64,000 nt of DNA from Streptomyces sp. CB02923 (GCF_001905005.1 NZ_LWKZ01000001.1:127775-191774); one strand, 5' to 3'. Positions 43,716-53,635 are shown, counted from the stretch's first letter. Numbers and translations: made by a program. The notes: a model not told the origin generated them from the letters alone.

Positions 43716-46286
43716 ATGTTCCGAACCGCCCTGCGCAACGTGCTCGCGCACAAAGCCCGCCTGATGATGACCGCGCTCGCGGTCCTCCTCGGCGTGGCCT
43801 TCGTCTCCGGCACCCTGATCTTCAGCGACACGGTCGGCGAGGCCGTCAAGAAGGCCTCGGCCAAGAGCTTCAAGGACGTCGCCGTCTCCGTACAGTCCAC
43901 CTCCGGCGACGGACCCCGCATCCCCGAGGACGGGCAGAACCGCTCGACCCTGCTCACCGACCGGCTGGCCGACCAGGTCCGCTCCCTGCCGGGCGTGGCC
44001 GCCGTACACGCCAACGTCAGCGGCCGCGCCACCGTCGCCGACAAGGACAACCAGCCGATCGGCAACGACTGGCAGAACGTGGCCACCAACTACCAGCCGG
44101 GCGAGGGCGGCAAGGACAGCCGCTACCCGGTCGTCCAGGGCCGCGGCCCGGCCGCGGCCGGCGAGATCGCCCTCGACGAGGCCACCGCGGAGAAGGGCGG
44201 CCTGAAGCTCGGCGGCACCGTGCGCTTCGCCACCGACGGACCGGCCCTGCACAAGAAGCTCGTCGGCATCGTCCACTCCGAGGACCCGCAGGTCACCGCG
44301 GGCGGCAGCCTCGCGCTGTTCGACACCGCCACCGCGCAGAAGCTGTTCGTGCACCCCGGCCAGTACGACGAACTCGTGGTCGCCGCCCAGCCCGGCACCG
44401 ACGAGAAGGCGCTGACCGCCGCGGTCGAGAAGCTGCTGCCGAAGGACCGCGCGACGGCGACCAGCGGCGCCGTCCTCGCCGCCGATCAGGCCAGGATGGT
44501 CGAGCAGAGCAACCAGGCGATGAGCAAGACGCTGCTGGTCTTCGCCGGTATCGCGCTGTTCGTCGGCATCTTCATCATCGCCAACACCTTCACCATGCTC
44601 ATCTCCCAGCGCAGCCGCGAGATCGCGCTGATGCGGGCGATCGGCGCCTCCCGCCGCCAGGTGGTGCGCTCGGTGCTGGCCGAGGCGGGCCTGCTCGGCC
44701 TGGTCTCCTCCGTCATCGGCTTCGCCCTCGGCACCGGCATCGCGGTCACCATGCGCTCCGTGCTCAACGCCAACGGCGCCGGCTTCCCCGACGGCCCGCT
44801 GGTCATCAGCCCCGGCGCCGTCCTGTCCGCGCTCGGCGTCGGCGTCCTGGTGACCGTACTGGCCGCCTGGCTGCCCTCCCGCAAGGCCGCGAAGATCGCC
44901 CCGGTCGAGGCGCTGAACACGGTGGACGCGGCGCCCAAGCTGCGCGGCCTGGTCGTCCGCAACACCATCGGCGCGGTCGTCACCGGCCTCGGCGTCGCGA
45001 TCATGCTCTACGTGTCCACCCTGAAGGACGCCGAGGACATGATGACGCCCATGGCGGGCTCGGCGCTCACCCTGGTCGGCGTCATCATCCTCGCGCCGCT
45101 GCTGTCCCGGCCGCTGGTCACGCTGGCCGGCAAGGTCACCACCCGGATCTTCGGCATCAGCGGCAAGCTGGCCAAGGAGAACGCGCTGCGCAACCCGCGC
45201 CGGACCGCCGCCACCGCCTCCGCCCTGATGATCGGCCTCACCCTGATCACCGGTATGACGGTCGTCGGCGTCTCGGGCCAGCGGGCCTCGGACGAGATGG
45301 CCGCCCAGGGCCTGACCGCGGACTACCAGGTCGGTACGGCCAACTTCCTCGGCCTGGACCCCGAACTGACGAAGAAGGCCGCGAAGCTGCCCGGCGTGCA
45401 GGCGGCGGTACCCCTGCGCTCGGCCGCCTTCGAGACGAACGGCGGCGACGGCTACGGCTCGATCTCCGGCACCGACCTCGCGCACCTCGACAAGGTCGCC
45501 GACCTCCGGTTCGTCAGCGGGTCGCTGGACGCCGTGCGCGACGGCGGGGTCGCGGTCTCCCGCAGCCGGGCGGAGAAGCTGCACTGGAAGACGGGCGAGA
45601 CCCACGACGTCGGCTTCTTCACCGGCACGGAGAAGAAGGAGAAGGCCCGGCTCAAGGTCGCCGGCATCTACGAGGACAACGCCACCATCGGTGACCTGTT
45701 CGGCCCCACCGCGCTGGTCGACCCGCACGTCAAGCCCCTCAAGGACGAGAAGGTCCTGATCAAGACGGCCAACGGGCCCGACGCCGCGCTGGAGAAGGAG
45801 ATCCGCAAGGCCCTCGGCGACAGCCCGCTGCTCAAGGTGCAGGACAAGGACGCGCTCCGCAAGGAGAACGCGGGCAGCATCGACACGGTCCTGAACATGG
45901 TCTACGGGCTGCTCGGCATGGCCGTGATCATCGCGGTGGTCGGTGTCGTCAACACCCTGGCCATGTCGGTCTTCGAACGCACCCGGGAGATCGGGATGCT
46001 GCGCGCCATCGGCCTGGCCCGCAGCGGCATCAAGCAGATGGTCCGTCTCGAATCCGTCGTCATCTCGCTGTTCGGCGCGGTGCTCGGCATCGGCGTGGGC
46101 ATCTTCCTCGCCTGGGCCGGCGGCAAGCTGACGGCCTCCTCGATGCCGATGTACGAAATGATCCTGCCGTGGGGCCGCCTGGGCATCTTCCTGGCCATCG
46201 CCCTGGTCGTCGGCGTCCTCGCCGCCGCCTGGCCGGCCCGCCGCGCCGCCCGGCTGAACATGCTGGAGTCCATCGGCGCCCAGTAA
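43716..46286 (+). CDS. FtsX/MacB-family ABC permease
   Basis: An 856-residue membrane protein with two FtsX domains. The N-terminal helix is FRTALRNVLAHKARLMMTALAVLLGVAF. A large extracytoplasmic domain (about 40-255) precedes three helices around LLVFAGIALFVGIFIIANTFTMLISQRSREIALMRAIGASRRQVVRS. A second MacB_PCD-like external domain and another FtsX unit follow, with NTLAMSVFERTREIGMLRAIGLARSGIKQMV. The protein ends AARLNMLESIGAQ. It works with the ATPase encoded upstream and is probably a lipoprotein or peptide exporter. A strong terminator follows. Confidence 0.93.
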   Translation: MFRTALRNVLAHKARLMMTALAVLLGVAFVSGTLIFSDTVGEAVKKASAKSFKDVAVSVQSTSGDGPRIPEDGQNRSTLLTDRLADQVRSLPGVAAVHANVSGRATVADKDNQPIGNDWQNVATNYQPGEGGKDSRYPVVQGRGPAAAGEIALDEATAEKGGLKLGGTVRFATDGPALHKKLVGIVHSEDPQVTAGGSLALFDTATAQKLFVHPGQYDELVVAAQPGTDEKALTAAVEKLLPKDRATATSGAVLAADQARMVEQSNQAMSKTLLVFAGIALFVGIFIIANTFTMLISQRSREIALMRAIGASRRQVVRSVLAEAGLLGLVSSVIGFALGTGIAVTMRSVLNANGAGFPDGPLVISPGAVLSALGVGVLVTVLAAWLPSRKAAKIAPVEALNTVDAAPKLRGLVVRNTIGAVVTGLGVAIMLYVSTLKDAEDMMTPMAGSALTLVGVIILAPLLSRPLVTLAGKVTTRIFGISGKLAKENALRNPRRTAATASALMIGLTLITGMTVVGVSGQRASDEMAAQGLTADYQVGTANFLGLDPELTKKAAKLPGVQAAVPLRSAAFETNGGDGYGSISGTDLAHLDKVADLRFVSGSLDAVRDGGVAVSRSRAEKLHWKTGETHDVGFFTGTEKKEKARLKVAGIYEDNATIGDLFGPTALVDPHVKPLKDEKVLIKTANGPDAALEKEIRKALGDSPLLKVQDKDALRKENAGSIDTVLNMVYGLLGMAVIIAVVGVVNTLAMSVFERTREIGMLRAIGLARSGIKQMVRLESVVISLFGAVLGIGVGIFLAWAGGKLTASSMPMYEMILPWGRLGIFLAIALVVGVLAAAWPARRAARLNMLESIGAQ

Positions 46287-46308
46287 CCGCGCCGAAGGCA
46301 CCCCCGCC

Positions 46309-46351
46309 GTCTGCCCCGTCCCCTCTCCCCCAGGGACGGGGCAGACGTTTT
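46309..46351 (+). terminator. Rho-independent terminator after the ABC permease
   Basis: GTCTGCCCCGTCCC (46309-46322) and GGGACGGGGCAGAC (46333-46346) pair over 14 bp, followed by GTTTT. A textbook terminator separating the exporter operon from the YihY gene. Confidence 0.92.
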
Positions 46352-46408
46352 GCGTACGCGGCAGGGCGCCGGGGGTTCGCCCGCCCCGAAAGGGCAACCC
46401 GCACCGGC

Positions 46409-47410
46409 ATGGCAGCCGAAGCCGGACCCACGTCCGAGAAACCCACCGCCCTCATCGCCCACTCCTGGTGGTCCGTACTGCGGCGTACGGCCAAGGAGTT
46501 CGTGGACGACGAGCTTCCCGACCGCGCCGCCGCCCTCACCTACTACGGGGTGCTCTCCCTCTTCCCCGCACTGCTGGTGCTCGTCTCGATGCTCGGGGTG
46601 ATCGGGAAGTCGGCGGCCGACGCCGTCCTCGGCTCCCTCGAAGAGATCACGCCGGAAGCCGCGCAGCAGATCCTGCGCGGCGCGGTGCGCCAGCTCCAGG
46701 ACGGGCCCGGCGCGGGCGGCGTCCTCGCCGTGCTGGGGCTGCTGGCCGCGCTGTGGTCGGCCTCCAGCTACATCGCGGCCTTCATCCGCAGCGCCAACGC
46801 CGTCTACGACCTGCCGGAGGGGCGTCCGGCGTGGAAGACCCTGCCGCTGCGGCTCGGCGTCACGGTCGTGCTGATGATGCTGCTGGCCGCCAGCGCGGTG
46901 ATCGTGGTCTTCACCGGCTCGCTGGCCCGGCAGGCGGGCCGCGGCCTGGGCATCGGCGACACGGGCCTCGCGGTCTGGTCGGTCGCCAAGTGGCCCGTCC
47001 TGGTCCTGCTCGTGGTGCTGATGATCACCATCCTGTACCGCGCCACGCCCAACGTCCGGGACCAGGGACTGCGGTGGCTGACCCCCGGCAGCTTCCTGGC
47101 CGTCGCGCTGTGGCTGGCCGCCTCGGCGGGCTTCGCGCTGTACGTGGCGAACTTCGGCTCGTACAACAAGACGTACGGCACCCTGGCGGGCGTCATCATC
47201 TTCCTGGTCTGGGTGTGGCTGTCGAACCTGGCGGTCCTGCTGGGCCTGGAGTTCGACGCCGAGCTGGCCCGGCAGCGGGCCATCGCCGAGGGCCGCCCGT
47301 CGCGGGAGGAGCCGTACGTGGAGCCGCGCGACACGCGCACCTGGCCGGACCGCCTGCGGTGGCCGCGACGGCGCCGCCGTACGGCGCGCGAGCCGTCGCC
47401 GGACCTCTGA
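46409..47410 (+). CDS. YihY/BrkB-family inner membrane protein
   Basis: A 333-residue integral membrane protein of the YihY/virulence factor BrkB family. The N-terminal amphipathic part includes VLRRTAKEFVDDELPDRAAALTYYGVLSLFPALLVLVSMLGVIG. Six helices are visible, with YKTYGTLAGVIIFLVWVWLSNLAVLLGLEF near the end, the family's best signature. The basic C-terminal tail (RLRWPRRRRRTAREP) is cytoplasmic. The older name RNase BN for such proteins is not justified. The ATG at 46409 has AAGGG at a rather long distance, so the start is less certain. Function unknown. Confidence 0.88.
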   Translation: MAAEAGPTSEKPTALIAHSWWSVLRRTAKEFVDDELPDRAAALTYYGVLSLFPALLVLVSMLGVIGKSAADAVLGSLEEITPEAAQQILRGAVRQLQDGPGAGGVLAVLGLLAALWSASSYIAAFIRSANAVYDLPEGRPAWKTLPLRLGVTVVLMMLLAASAVIVVFTGSLARQAGRGLGIGDTGLAVWSVAKWPVLVLLVVLMITILYRATPNVRDQGLRWLTPGSFLAVALWLAASAGFALYVANFGSYNKTYGTLAGVIIFLVWVWLSNLAVLLGLEFDAELARQRAIAEGRPSREEPYVEPRDTRTWPDRLRWPRRRRRTAREPSPDL

Positions 47411-47568
47411 GAGCCCGTGCCACGGGAGCGCCGTCCCCCGAACGGGCACTGCCCCAAAAAGGTGAGCGTCTGCACCACCGCCGCCCCCAGCGGGTACCTC
47501 TGACCTTCCGGAGCCCCACCCACGGCGCGGACCCGAGCGCCTTCGAGTGCTGAAGGAAACCGAGAGCA

Positions 47569-49227
47569 GTGACAGACGTAGCAAGCCAGGGACCGGCACC
47601 CGGCGACGACCGCCCGGTGCTCACCAACCGGCAAGGCCATCCGGTCTACGACAACCAGAACCAACGGACGGTCGGCGCGCGCGGACCGGCCACGCTGGAG
47701 AACTACCAGTTCCTCGAAAAGATCAGCCACTTCGACCGGGAGCGCATCCCCGAGCGGGTCGTGCACGCCCGCGGCGTGACCGCGTACGGCTACTTCGAGA
47801 GCTACGGGAAGTGGGGCGACGAGCCCGTCGGCCGCTACACCCGCGCCAGACTGTTCCAGGACGCCGGCCAGCGCACCGAGGTGGCCGTGCGGTTCTCCAC
47901 CGTGATCGGCGGCCGGGACTCCTCGGAGGCGGCCCGTGACCCGCGCGGCTTCGCGGTGAAGTTCTACACCGAGGACGGCAACTGGGACCTGGTCGGCAAC
48001 AACCTGGGGGTCTTCTTCATCCGGGACGCCATCAAGTTCCCCGACGTCATCCACTCTCTGAAGCCCGACCCGGTCTCGCACGAGCAGAAGCCGGCCCGCA
48101 TCTTCGACTTCATGTCGCAGACGCCGGAGTCGATGCACATGCTGGTCAACCTGTTCAGCCCGCGCGGCATCCCCGCCGACTACCGGCACATGCAGGGCTT
48201 CGGCGTCAACACCTACAAATGGGTGAACGAGAAGGGCGACACCGTCCTGGTCAAGTACCACTGGCTGCCCAAGCAGGGCGTACGCAGCATGACGGAGGAG
48301 GACGCCGCCGCCGTCCAGGCCGGGGAGCTGGGCCACGCCACCAAGGACCTGTACGAGGCGATCCGCCGCGGTGACCACCCCGAGTGGGAGCTGGTCGTCC
48401 AGATGATGGACGACCACGGCCACCCGGAGCTGGACTTCGACCCGCTGGACGACACCAAGACCTGGCCCGAGCAGGACTTCCCGCCCCGGCCGGTGGGCCG
48501 CATGGTCCTGGACCGCACCGTCGGCAACTACTTCGCCGAGAACGAGCAGATCTCCTTCGGCACCGGCGTCCTCGTCGACGGCCTGGACTTCTCCGACGAC
48601 AAGATGCTCGTCGGCCGGACCTTCTCCTACAGCGACACCCAGCGCTACCGCGTCGGCCCGAACTACCTCCAGCTCCCCGTCAACAGCGCCAAGCACGCCA
48701 CCGTGCACACCAACCAGCGCGACGGCCTGATGGCGTACGAGCAGGACCAGCACGGGCAGAACCCGGAGGTGAACTACGAGCCGTCGGTCACCGGGGGCCT
48801 GCGGGAGGGCACGTACCCGACCCACGACGAGCAGGGGCCGGAGATCCGTGGCCGGCTGACCCGCAAGCGCGTCCCGCGTACCAACGACTACCTCCAGGCC
48901 GGGCAGCGTTTCCGCCTCATGGAGGGCTGGGAGCGCGACGACCTCGTCAAGAACCTCACCGACCTGATCTCCCAGGCCGCCCGGCCGGTCCAGGAGCGGA
49001 TGGTGTGGCACTTCCTGCTGGTCGAGAACGAGCTCGGCCTGCGCGTCGGTGAGGGGATGGGCATCGGCCCGAAGGACGTCGCCCATCTGGAGCCCCTGAC
49101 GGGCCAGGACCTGACGGACGAGGACCACGAGCGGCTGTCCCGCCTCGGCGACAACCCGCCGCGCGACGTCTCCGGGCTCACCATGACCCACTGCGTACCC
49201 GACACGCGGCATACCGTCCCCTCCTGA
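47569..49227 (+). CDS. Monofunctional heme catalase
   Basis: A 552-residue cytoplasmic catalase that converts H2O2 to water and oxygen. Active-site His is H66 in [11 protein letters not shown], the distal Asn lies in [16 protein letters not shown], and the heme-ligand Tyr is Y354 in [12 protein letters not shown]. The N-terminal NDNQNQRT-type start ([15 protein letters not shown]) and a C-terminal tail with [20 protein letters not shown] are standard for clade 3-like small-subunit enzymes. Length is slightly above the usual 480-500 because of the tail. GTG at 47569 follows GAAGGAAA. There is no adjacent catR/furA-type regulator. Confidence 0.95.
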   Translation: MTDVASQGPAPGDDRPVLTNRQGHPVYDNQNQRTVGARGPATLENYQFLEKISHFDRERIPERVVHARGVTAYGYFESYGKWGDEPVGRYTRARLFQDAGQRTEVAVRFSTVIGGRDSSEAARDPRGFAVKFYTEDGNWDLVGNNLGVFFIRDAIKFPDVIHSLKPDPVSHEQKPARIFDFMSQTPESMHMLVNLFSPRGIPADYRHMQGFGVNTYKWVNEKGDTVLVKYHWLPKQGVRSMTEEDAAAVQAGELGHATKDLYEAIRRGDHPEWELVVQMMDDHGHPELDFDPLDDTKTWPEQDFPPRPVGRMVLDRTVGNYFAENEQISFGTGVLVDGLDFSDDKMLVGRTFSYSDTQRYRVGPNYLQLPVNSAKHATVHTNQRDGLMAYEQDQHGQNPEVNYEPSVTGGLREGTYPTHDEQGPEIRGRLTRKRVPRTNDYLQAGQRFRLMEGWERDDLVKNLTDLISQAARPVQERMVWHFLLVENELGLRVGEGMGIGPKDVAHLEPLTGQDLTDEDHERLSRLGDNPPRDVSGLTMTHCVPDTRHTVPS

Positions 49228-49261
49228 CGGGCACGGTGAACGCACGGACGACGCCATGAGG

Positions 49262-49293
49262 CACGGCCCCGCGGGCGATCCGGCGGGGCCGTG
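49262..49293 (+). terminator. Terminator after the catalase gene
   Basis: CACGGCCCCGC (49262-49272) and GCGGGGCCGTG (49283-49293) form an 11-bp perfect stem with a 10-base loop, followed by TTCC. It ends about 65 bases after the catalase stop codon. Confidence 0.85.
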
Positions 49294-49364
49294 TTCCGTG
49301 CGCACCAGGGTGGCCCTCCCCGCCTGACGCGCGAGAGGCGCCACGGGAGGAGGAACGATCGGGC

Positions 49365-49670
49365 ATGGCAGCGGCGAAGCGGTACGCGGTCGCGGCATCG
49401 GGGCAGTGGGTGGACGACGAAGACGGGCGGCGGCTGCCCGCGGGCGAGGTGCACGCCTGGGAACAGGGGCTGAACCAGACCGTGTGCGGCCTCTCGCTCA
49501 GCCGCTCGCAGCTGGCGCGCTTCCCGCACGTCGTATGGCCCGACATCCTGCCCGAGTCCGGCGGGGCCGCGGACCGCGTCCAGCGGGTGTGCCCGCGCTG
49601 CGCGTCCGTCGCCGGGCGCCGGGGCGGCGACGCCCGCCCCCGCTGGCACCGCACCAACCCCCGGCCGTGA
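49365..49670 (+). CDS. Conserved-looking 101-residue protein with a CPRC motif
   Basis: A small basic protein: MAAAKRYAVAASGQWVDDED, then HAWEQGLNQTVCGLSLSRSQL, and VCPRCASVAG near the C-terminus. Three Cys and several His/Trp are compatible with a small zinc site (C of TVCGL, CPRC), but this is inference. The ATG at 49365 is preceded by GGGAGGAGGAA. It follows the catalase terminator and is convergent with the DUF4235 gene, 12 bases away. I do not recognise the family. Confidence 0.65.
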   Translation: MAAAKRYAVAASGQWVDDEDGRRLPAGEVHAWEQGLNQTVCGLSLSRSQLARFPHVVWPDILPESGGAADRVQRVCPRCASVAGRRGGDARPRWHRTNPRP

Positions 49671-49682
49671 CGGCGTACGGAC

Positions 49683-49943
49683 TCAGCCGGGCCAGGTGCC
49701 GGTGGCCTTGCGGACGGCCACCGCGCCGCTGCGGTCCACGGCCGCCTTGACCACCGCGAGCGTCGCGCCCTGGAGCGCGGCGGCGGGCAGCACCTCGCGC
49801 CAGCGGCGTTCCTCGTCCATGGCCTTCGGCGCGTCCTCCTCTCCGCCGACGACCTTCCACAGGCGCTTGAACACCATCCCGGCCAGCACCCCGCCGAGGA
49901 CGCCGAACACCGTCCCCAGGGGCTTGTAGAGAAGTTTGATCAT
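49683..49943 (-). CDS. DUF4235 small membrane protein
   Basis: An 86-residue protein starting MIKLLYKPLGTVFGVLGGVL and AGMVFKRLWKVV, a hydrophobic helix followed by a Glu/Asp/Ala stretch and a second amphipathic helix (AALQGATLAVVKAAVDRSG). This is the DUF4235 pattern, a short actinobacterial membrane protein of unknown function. AAAGGAC precedes the ATG at 49943. Unlinked to its neighbours by operon structure. Confidence 0.85.
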   Translation of the reverse strand: MIKLLYKPLGTVFGVLGGVLAGMVFKRLWKVVGGEEDAPKAMDEERRWREVLPAAALQGATLAVVKAAVDRSGAVAVRKATGTWPG

Positions 49944-50116
49944 CAGTCGTGTCCTTTGTTCCGGCAGGCCCGCCGGGCCGTGCCGCCCGCTCCGGCTGCG
50001 GCGGGACCCGCCGGCCCGTCCGTCCGGTGATCCACGAAATCGCTCATCCCGGTCACGCCTCCTTCCTCGTGCGCGCCGGGTACCTCTTCCCGGGCCGGTT
50101 AACCGGAACGTTGGCC

Positions 50117-50182
50117 CGTACGGGTGCCGGACAGCGCACGTACGGGTGCCGGGCCGCGCACAGACGGGTGCCGGGCCACGCA
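50117..50182. repeat. Three copies of a 22-bp tandem repeat
   Basis: Copies at 50117-50138, 50139-50160 and 50161-50182 share CGTACGGGTGCCGGnC..CGCA with two or three changes each. The block lies directly before the pfkA terminator, in the gap between the DUF4235 gene and pfkA. The repeat is 22 bp, about two helix turns. Confidence 0.85.
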
Positions 50183-50185
50183 AAA

Positions 50186-50217
50186 GGCGCGCGCTCCCCG
50201 GCAGGGGAACGCGCGCC
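50186..50217 (-). terminator. Rho-independent terminator of pfkA
   Basis: On the minus strand GGCGCGCG...CGCGCGCC (50217-50186) with an inner CCCC/GGGG pairing is followed by TTTTG, a good intrinsic terminator 16 bases after the pfkA stop. Confidence 0.9.
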
Positions 50218-50233
50218 TCAGGATGCGGGCGGG

Positions 50234-51259
50234 TCAGAAGACCGACTCGGCCTCGTCCATCCGGTTCACCGGCACGGTCTTCAGCTCGGTGACCGCGTCG
50301 GCCAGCGGGCTCATCACGATGTCCGTGCCGCGCAGGGCGGTCATGTGGCCGAAGTCGCCGCGGTGCGCGGCCTCGACGGCGTGCCAGCCGAAGCGGGTGG
50401 CCAGCACGCGGTCGTACGCGGTGGGCGTGCCGCCGCGCTGGACGTGGCCGAGGATGACCGGGCGGGCCTCCTTGCCGAGGCGGTGCTCCAGCTCGCGGGC
50501 GAGGGCGGTGCCGATGCCCTGGAAGCGCTCGTGGCCGTACTGGTCGATCTCGCCGTGGCCGTAGTCCATCGTGCCCTCGGCGGGGTGGGCGCCCTCGGCG
50601 ACGCAGATCACGGCGAACTTCTTGCCCCGGTCGAAACGCTCCTCGACCATGCTGACCAGGTCGTTCACGTCGAAGGGCCGCTCCGGCAGGCAGATGCCGT
50701 GGGAGCCGCCGGCCATCCCGGACTCCAGCGCGATCCAGCCCGCGTGCCGGCCCATGACCTCGACGACCATGACCCGCTGGTGCGATTCGGCGGTCGTCTT
50801 GAGGCGGTCGATGGCCTCGGTGGCGACGCCGACGGCGGTGTCGAAGCCGAAGGTGCGGTCGGTGGCGGAGATGTCGTTGTCGATGGTCTTGGGCACACCG
50901 ACGATCGGCAGACCCGCGTCGGCGAGCATCTTCGACGCGGTGAGCGTGCCCTCGCCGCCGATGGGAATGAGCACGTCGATGCCGTACTCACGGGCCAGGT
51001 CCTTGCCGTTCTCGCACGCCTCGCGCAGCCGGGCGCGCTCCAGGCGGGCGGAGCCGAGGATGGTGCCGCCGCGGGCCAGGATGCCGCTGACGGCGTCCAG
51101 GTCCAGCTTGCGGTACCGCCCGTCGAGCAGGCCCTTGAATCCGTCCTCGAAACCGATGACCTCGTCGCCGTGGCCCGTGAGGGCCCGGTGCACCACCGAA
51201 CGGATCACAGCGTTGAGGCCGGGGCAGTCGCCGCCCGCGGTGAGGACTCCGATACGCAT
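50234..51259 (-). CDS. pfkA: 6-phosphofructokinase
   Basis: A 341-residue enzyme that phosphorylates fructose-6-phosphate to fructose-1,6-bisphosphate. The N-terminus is RIGVLTAGGDCPGLNAVIRS. The ATP site region reads PIGGEGTLTAS. The Gly after Glu is consistent with ATP use, where PPi enzymes have Asp. PKTIDNDISATDRTFGFDTA, VEVMGRHAGWIALES and GHVQRGGTPTAYDR are the usual substrate motifs. This is the group III type of actinobacteria. The ATG at 51259 follows AGGAGAC. It is divergent from pta-ackA and belongs to the pfkA/pta/ackA/pyk block seen in S. coelicolor. An independent terminator follows. Confidence 0.96.
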   Translation of the reverse strand: MRIGVLTAGGDCPGLNAVIRSVVHRALTGHGDEVIGFEDGFKGLLDGRYRKLDLDAVSGILARGGTILGSARLERARLREACENGKDLAREYGIDVLIPIGGEGTLTASKMLADAGLPIVGVPKTIDNDISATDRTFGFDTAVGVATEAIDRLKTTAESHQRVMVVEVMGRHAGWIALESGMAGGSHGICLPERPFDVNDLVSMVEERFDRGKKFAVICVAEGAHPAEGTMDYGHGEIDQYGHERFQGIGTALARELEHRLGKEARPVILGHVQRGGTPTAYDRVLATRFGWHAVEAAHRGDFGHMTALRGTDIVMSPLADAVTELKTVPVNRMDEAESVF

Positions 51260-51393
51260 GGTGCTGTGTCTCCTGTGTGCTCGCTGTTGGTTCTTGTGAG
51301 CCGGTCCGATTGTTTCACGGGCCGACAGGCGTTGCCCTCACAGCGTCGGGCACCACTGCGGCTGCCCGCTGACACATGCGTAAAACTGGAGGC

Positions 51394-51458
51394 GCGGCTT
51401 AACCACAGCCGCAGGTATTGTCAAGAGGGGCAAGCTCACCATAACGGGAAATTTGACC
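51394..51458 (+). promoter_or_regulatory. Hairpin and promoter-like sequences ahead of pta
   Basis: GCGGCT (51394-51399) and AGCCGC (51407-51412) form a 6-bp stem with a 7-base loop. TTGTCA (51418-51423) followed 16 bp later by CATAAC is a possible promoter. A further TTGACC lies at 51453-51458. The stem is close enough to the first promoter to act as an operator. Confidence 0.4.
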
Positions 51459-51491
51459 TTGCGAAGCGACGGAATGGATCGGAGAGCACGC

Positions 51492-53591
51492 GTGACGCGC
51501 AGCGTGTACGTAACCGGTATCGATCGCGGCGACGGCCGGCAGGTCGTCGAGCTGGGAGTCATGGAACTCCTGACCCGCCACGTGGACCGGGTGGGCGTCT
51601 TCCGCCCGCTGGTGCACGACGGACCCGACCGTTTGTTCGAACTCCTGCGGGCCCGCTACCGGCTCTCCCAGCCCGCCGAAACCGTCTTCGGTCTCGGTTA
51701 CGAGGAGGCCGCCCGCCTCCAGGCCGAGCAGGGCACCGACGAGCTGGTCTCCCAGCTCGTCGAACGCTTCCACCGGGTCGCCAGGGACCACGAGTACGTG
51801 CTGGTGCTCGGCTCCGACTACGCGGCCACCAGCCTGCCGGCCGAGCTGAACCTCAACGCCCGGCTGGCGAACGAGTTCGGCGCCGCGGTGCTGCCCGTCG
51901 TCGGCGGCCAGGGCCAGGAGGCCGAGTCGGTACGCTCCGAGGCCCGCAACGCCTACCAGGCCTACCACTCGCTGGGCTGCGACGTCGTCGCGCTGATCGT
52001 CAACCGGGTGGCGCCCGCACAGCACCCGGTCGTCGCCGGACAGCTCTCCGCCCACCTGCCCGTGCCCTGCTACGCGCTCCCCGAGGACGGCGCCCTCTCC
52101 GCGCCCACCATCGGCCAGATCGTGCACGCGCTCGGCGCCGAGGTGCTGCTCGGCGACGACTCCGGGCTGGCCCGCGACGCCCGCGACTTCGTCTTCGGCG
52201 GCGCCATGCTGCCGACCTTCCTCAAGGCGCTGACCCCCGGCTGCCTGGTCGTGACCCCCGGCGACCGCGCCGACCTGGTCATCGGCTCGCTCGCCGCGCA
52301 CAGCGCCGGGGCCCCGTCCATAGCCGGCGTGCTGCTGACCCTCGACGAGCGTCCGGGCCCCGACATCATGGCGCTGGCCAACCGGCTCGCCCCCGGCACA
52401 CCGGTGATCTCGGTGTCCGGCGGTTCCTTCCCGACCGCGGCGGAGCTGTTCGCCGTCGAGGGCAAGCTGAACGCCGCCGCGCCGCGCAAGGCGGAGACCG
52501 CGCTCGGCCTGTTCGAGCGGCATGTGGACACCGCGGAGCTGACGAACCGTATCTCCGTCGCCCGCTCCGGCCGCGTCACGCCGATGATGTTCGAGCACGA
52601 GCTGATCGAGCGCTCCCGCGCGGGCCGCCGCCGGGTCGTCCTGCCGGAGGGCAACGAGGAGCGGGTGCTGCGCGCCGCCGACGTGCTGCTGCGCCGCGAC
52701 GTGTGCGACCTGACGCTGCTCGGCGAGGAGGCGGCCGTCCGCAAGCGCGCCGCCGACCTCGCCATCGACCTGGACGGCGCGCAGATCATCGACCCGCAGG
52801 TCTCCCCGTTGCGCGAGCGCTTCGCCGAGCTGTACGGCAAGCTCCGCGCCCACAAGGGCGTCACCTACGAGCTGGCGTACGACGTCGTCGCGGACATGTC
52901 GTACTTCGGCACCCTGATGGTGCAGGAGGGTCTGGCCGACGGCATGGTCTCCGGCGCGGTGCACTCCACCGCGGCGACCATCCGCCCCGCCTTCGAGATC
53001 ATCAAGACCAAGCCGGGGGCGCAGATCGTCTCCTCGGTGTTCTTCATGTGCCTGGCCGATCGCGTCCTGGTCTACGGCGACTGCGCCGTCAACCCGGACC
53101 CGGACGCCGAGCAGCTCGCCGACATCGCCATCCAGTCGGCGGCCACCGCCGCGCAGTTCGGCGTCGAGCCGCGGATCGCGATGCTGTCGTACTCCACCGG
53201 CACCTCCGGCTCCGGCGCGGACGTCGACAAGGTGCGCAAGGCCACCGAGCTGGTCCGCGACCGCCGCCCCGACCTGCTGGTCGAGGGCCCGATCCAGTAC
53301 GACGCGGCCGTGGACGCCGCGGTGGCGAAGACGAAGCTGCCGGAATCCGAGGTCGCCGGGCGGGCCACCGTGCTGGTCTTCCCGGACCTGAACACCGGCA
53401 ACAACACCTACAAGGCCGTACAGCGCTCGGCCAACGCGGTCGCCGTCGGGCCCGTGCTCCAGGGCCTGCGCAAGCCGGTCAACGACCTCTCGCGCGGCGC
53501 GCTCGTCCAGGACATCGTCAACACCGTGGCCATCACGGCCATCCAGGCGCAGGGTGCGGCGCCGGGCGGCTCGCCCGCCGCCGACGCCTGA
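51492..53591 (+). CDS. pta: Phosphate acetyltransferase, long form
   Basis: A 699-residue cytoplasmic enzyme that converts acetyl-CoA and Pi to acetyl-phosphate, or the reverse. The N-terminal half is a P-loop-like AAA_26 domain (SVYVTGIDRGDGRQVVELGV) with a DRTGG domain (about 215-330, containing LVVTPGDRADLVIGSLAA). The catalytic PTA domain begins about 375 with RRVVLPEGNEERVLRAADVL, then SVFFMCLADRVLVYGDCAVNPDP and SYSTGTSGSGADVDKVRKAT. Such long forms are allosterically controlled. The GTG at 51492 has GGAGAG six bases upstream. It is followed by ackA after 44 bases, forming the acetate pathway operon. Confidence 0.95.
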   Translation: MTRSVYVTGIDRGDGRQVVELGVMELLTRHVDRVGVFRPLVHDGPDRLFELLRARYRLSQPAETVFGLGYEEAARLQAEQGTDELVSQLVERFHRVARDHEYVLVLGSDYAATSLPAELNLNARLANEFGAAVLPVVGGQGQEAESVRSEARNAYQAYHSLGCDVVALIVNRVAPAQHPVVAGQLSAHLPVPCYALPEDGALSAPTIGQIVHALGAEVLLGDDSGLARDARDFVFGGAMLPTFLKALTPGCLVVTPGDRADLVIGSLAAHSAGAPSIAGVLLTLDERPGPDIMALANRLAPGTPVISVSGGSFPTAAELFAVEGKLNAAAPRKAETALGLFERHVDTAELTNRISVARSGRVTPMMFEHELIERSRAGRRRVVLPEGNEERVLRAADVLLRRDVCDLTLLGEEAAVRKRAADLAIDLDGAQIIDPQVSPLRERFAELYGKLRAHKGVTYELAYDVVADMSYFGTLMVQEGLADGMVSGAVHSTAATIRPAFEIIKTKPGAQIVSSVFFMCLADRVLVYGDCAVNPDPDAEQLADIAIQSAATAAQFGVEPRIAMLSYSTGTSGSGADVDKVRKATELVRDRRPDLLVEGPIQYDAAVDAAVAKTKLPESEVAGRATVLVFPDLNTGNNTYKAVQRSANAVAVGPVLQGLRKPVNDLSRGALVQDIVNTVAITAIQAQGAAPGGSPAADA

Positions 53592-53635
53592 CGCCCCTCG
53601 CCGCCCGCCCCCCGCACCCAACCGAAGGCTGCTTC

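Noticed and set aside
46409..47410. Ribonuclease BN
   Set aside because: The YihY/BrkB family was misnamed so in the past. This protein is a six-helix membrane protein without metal-dependent nuclease motifs.
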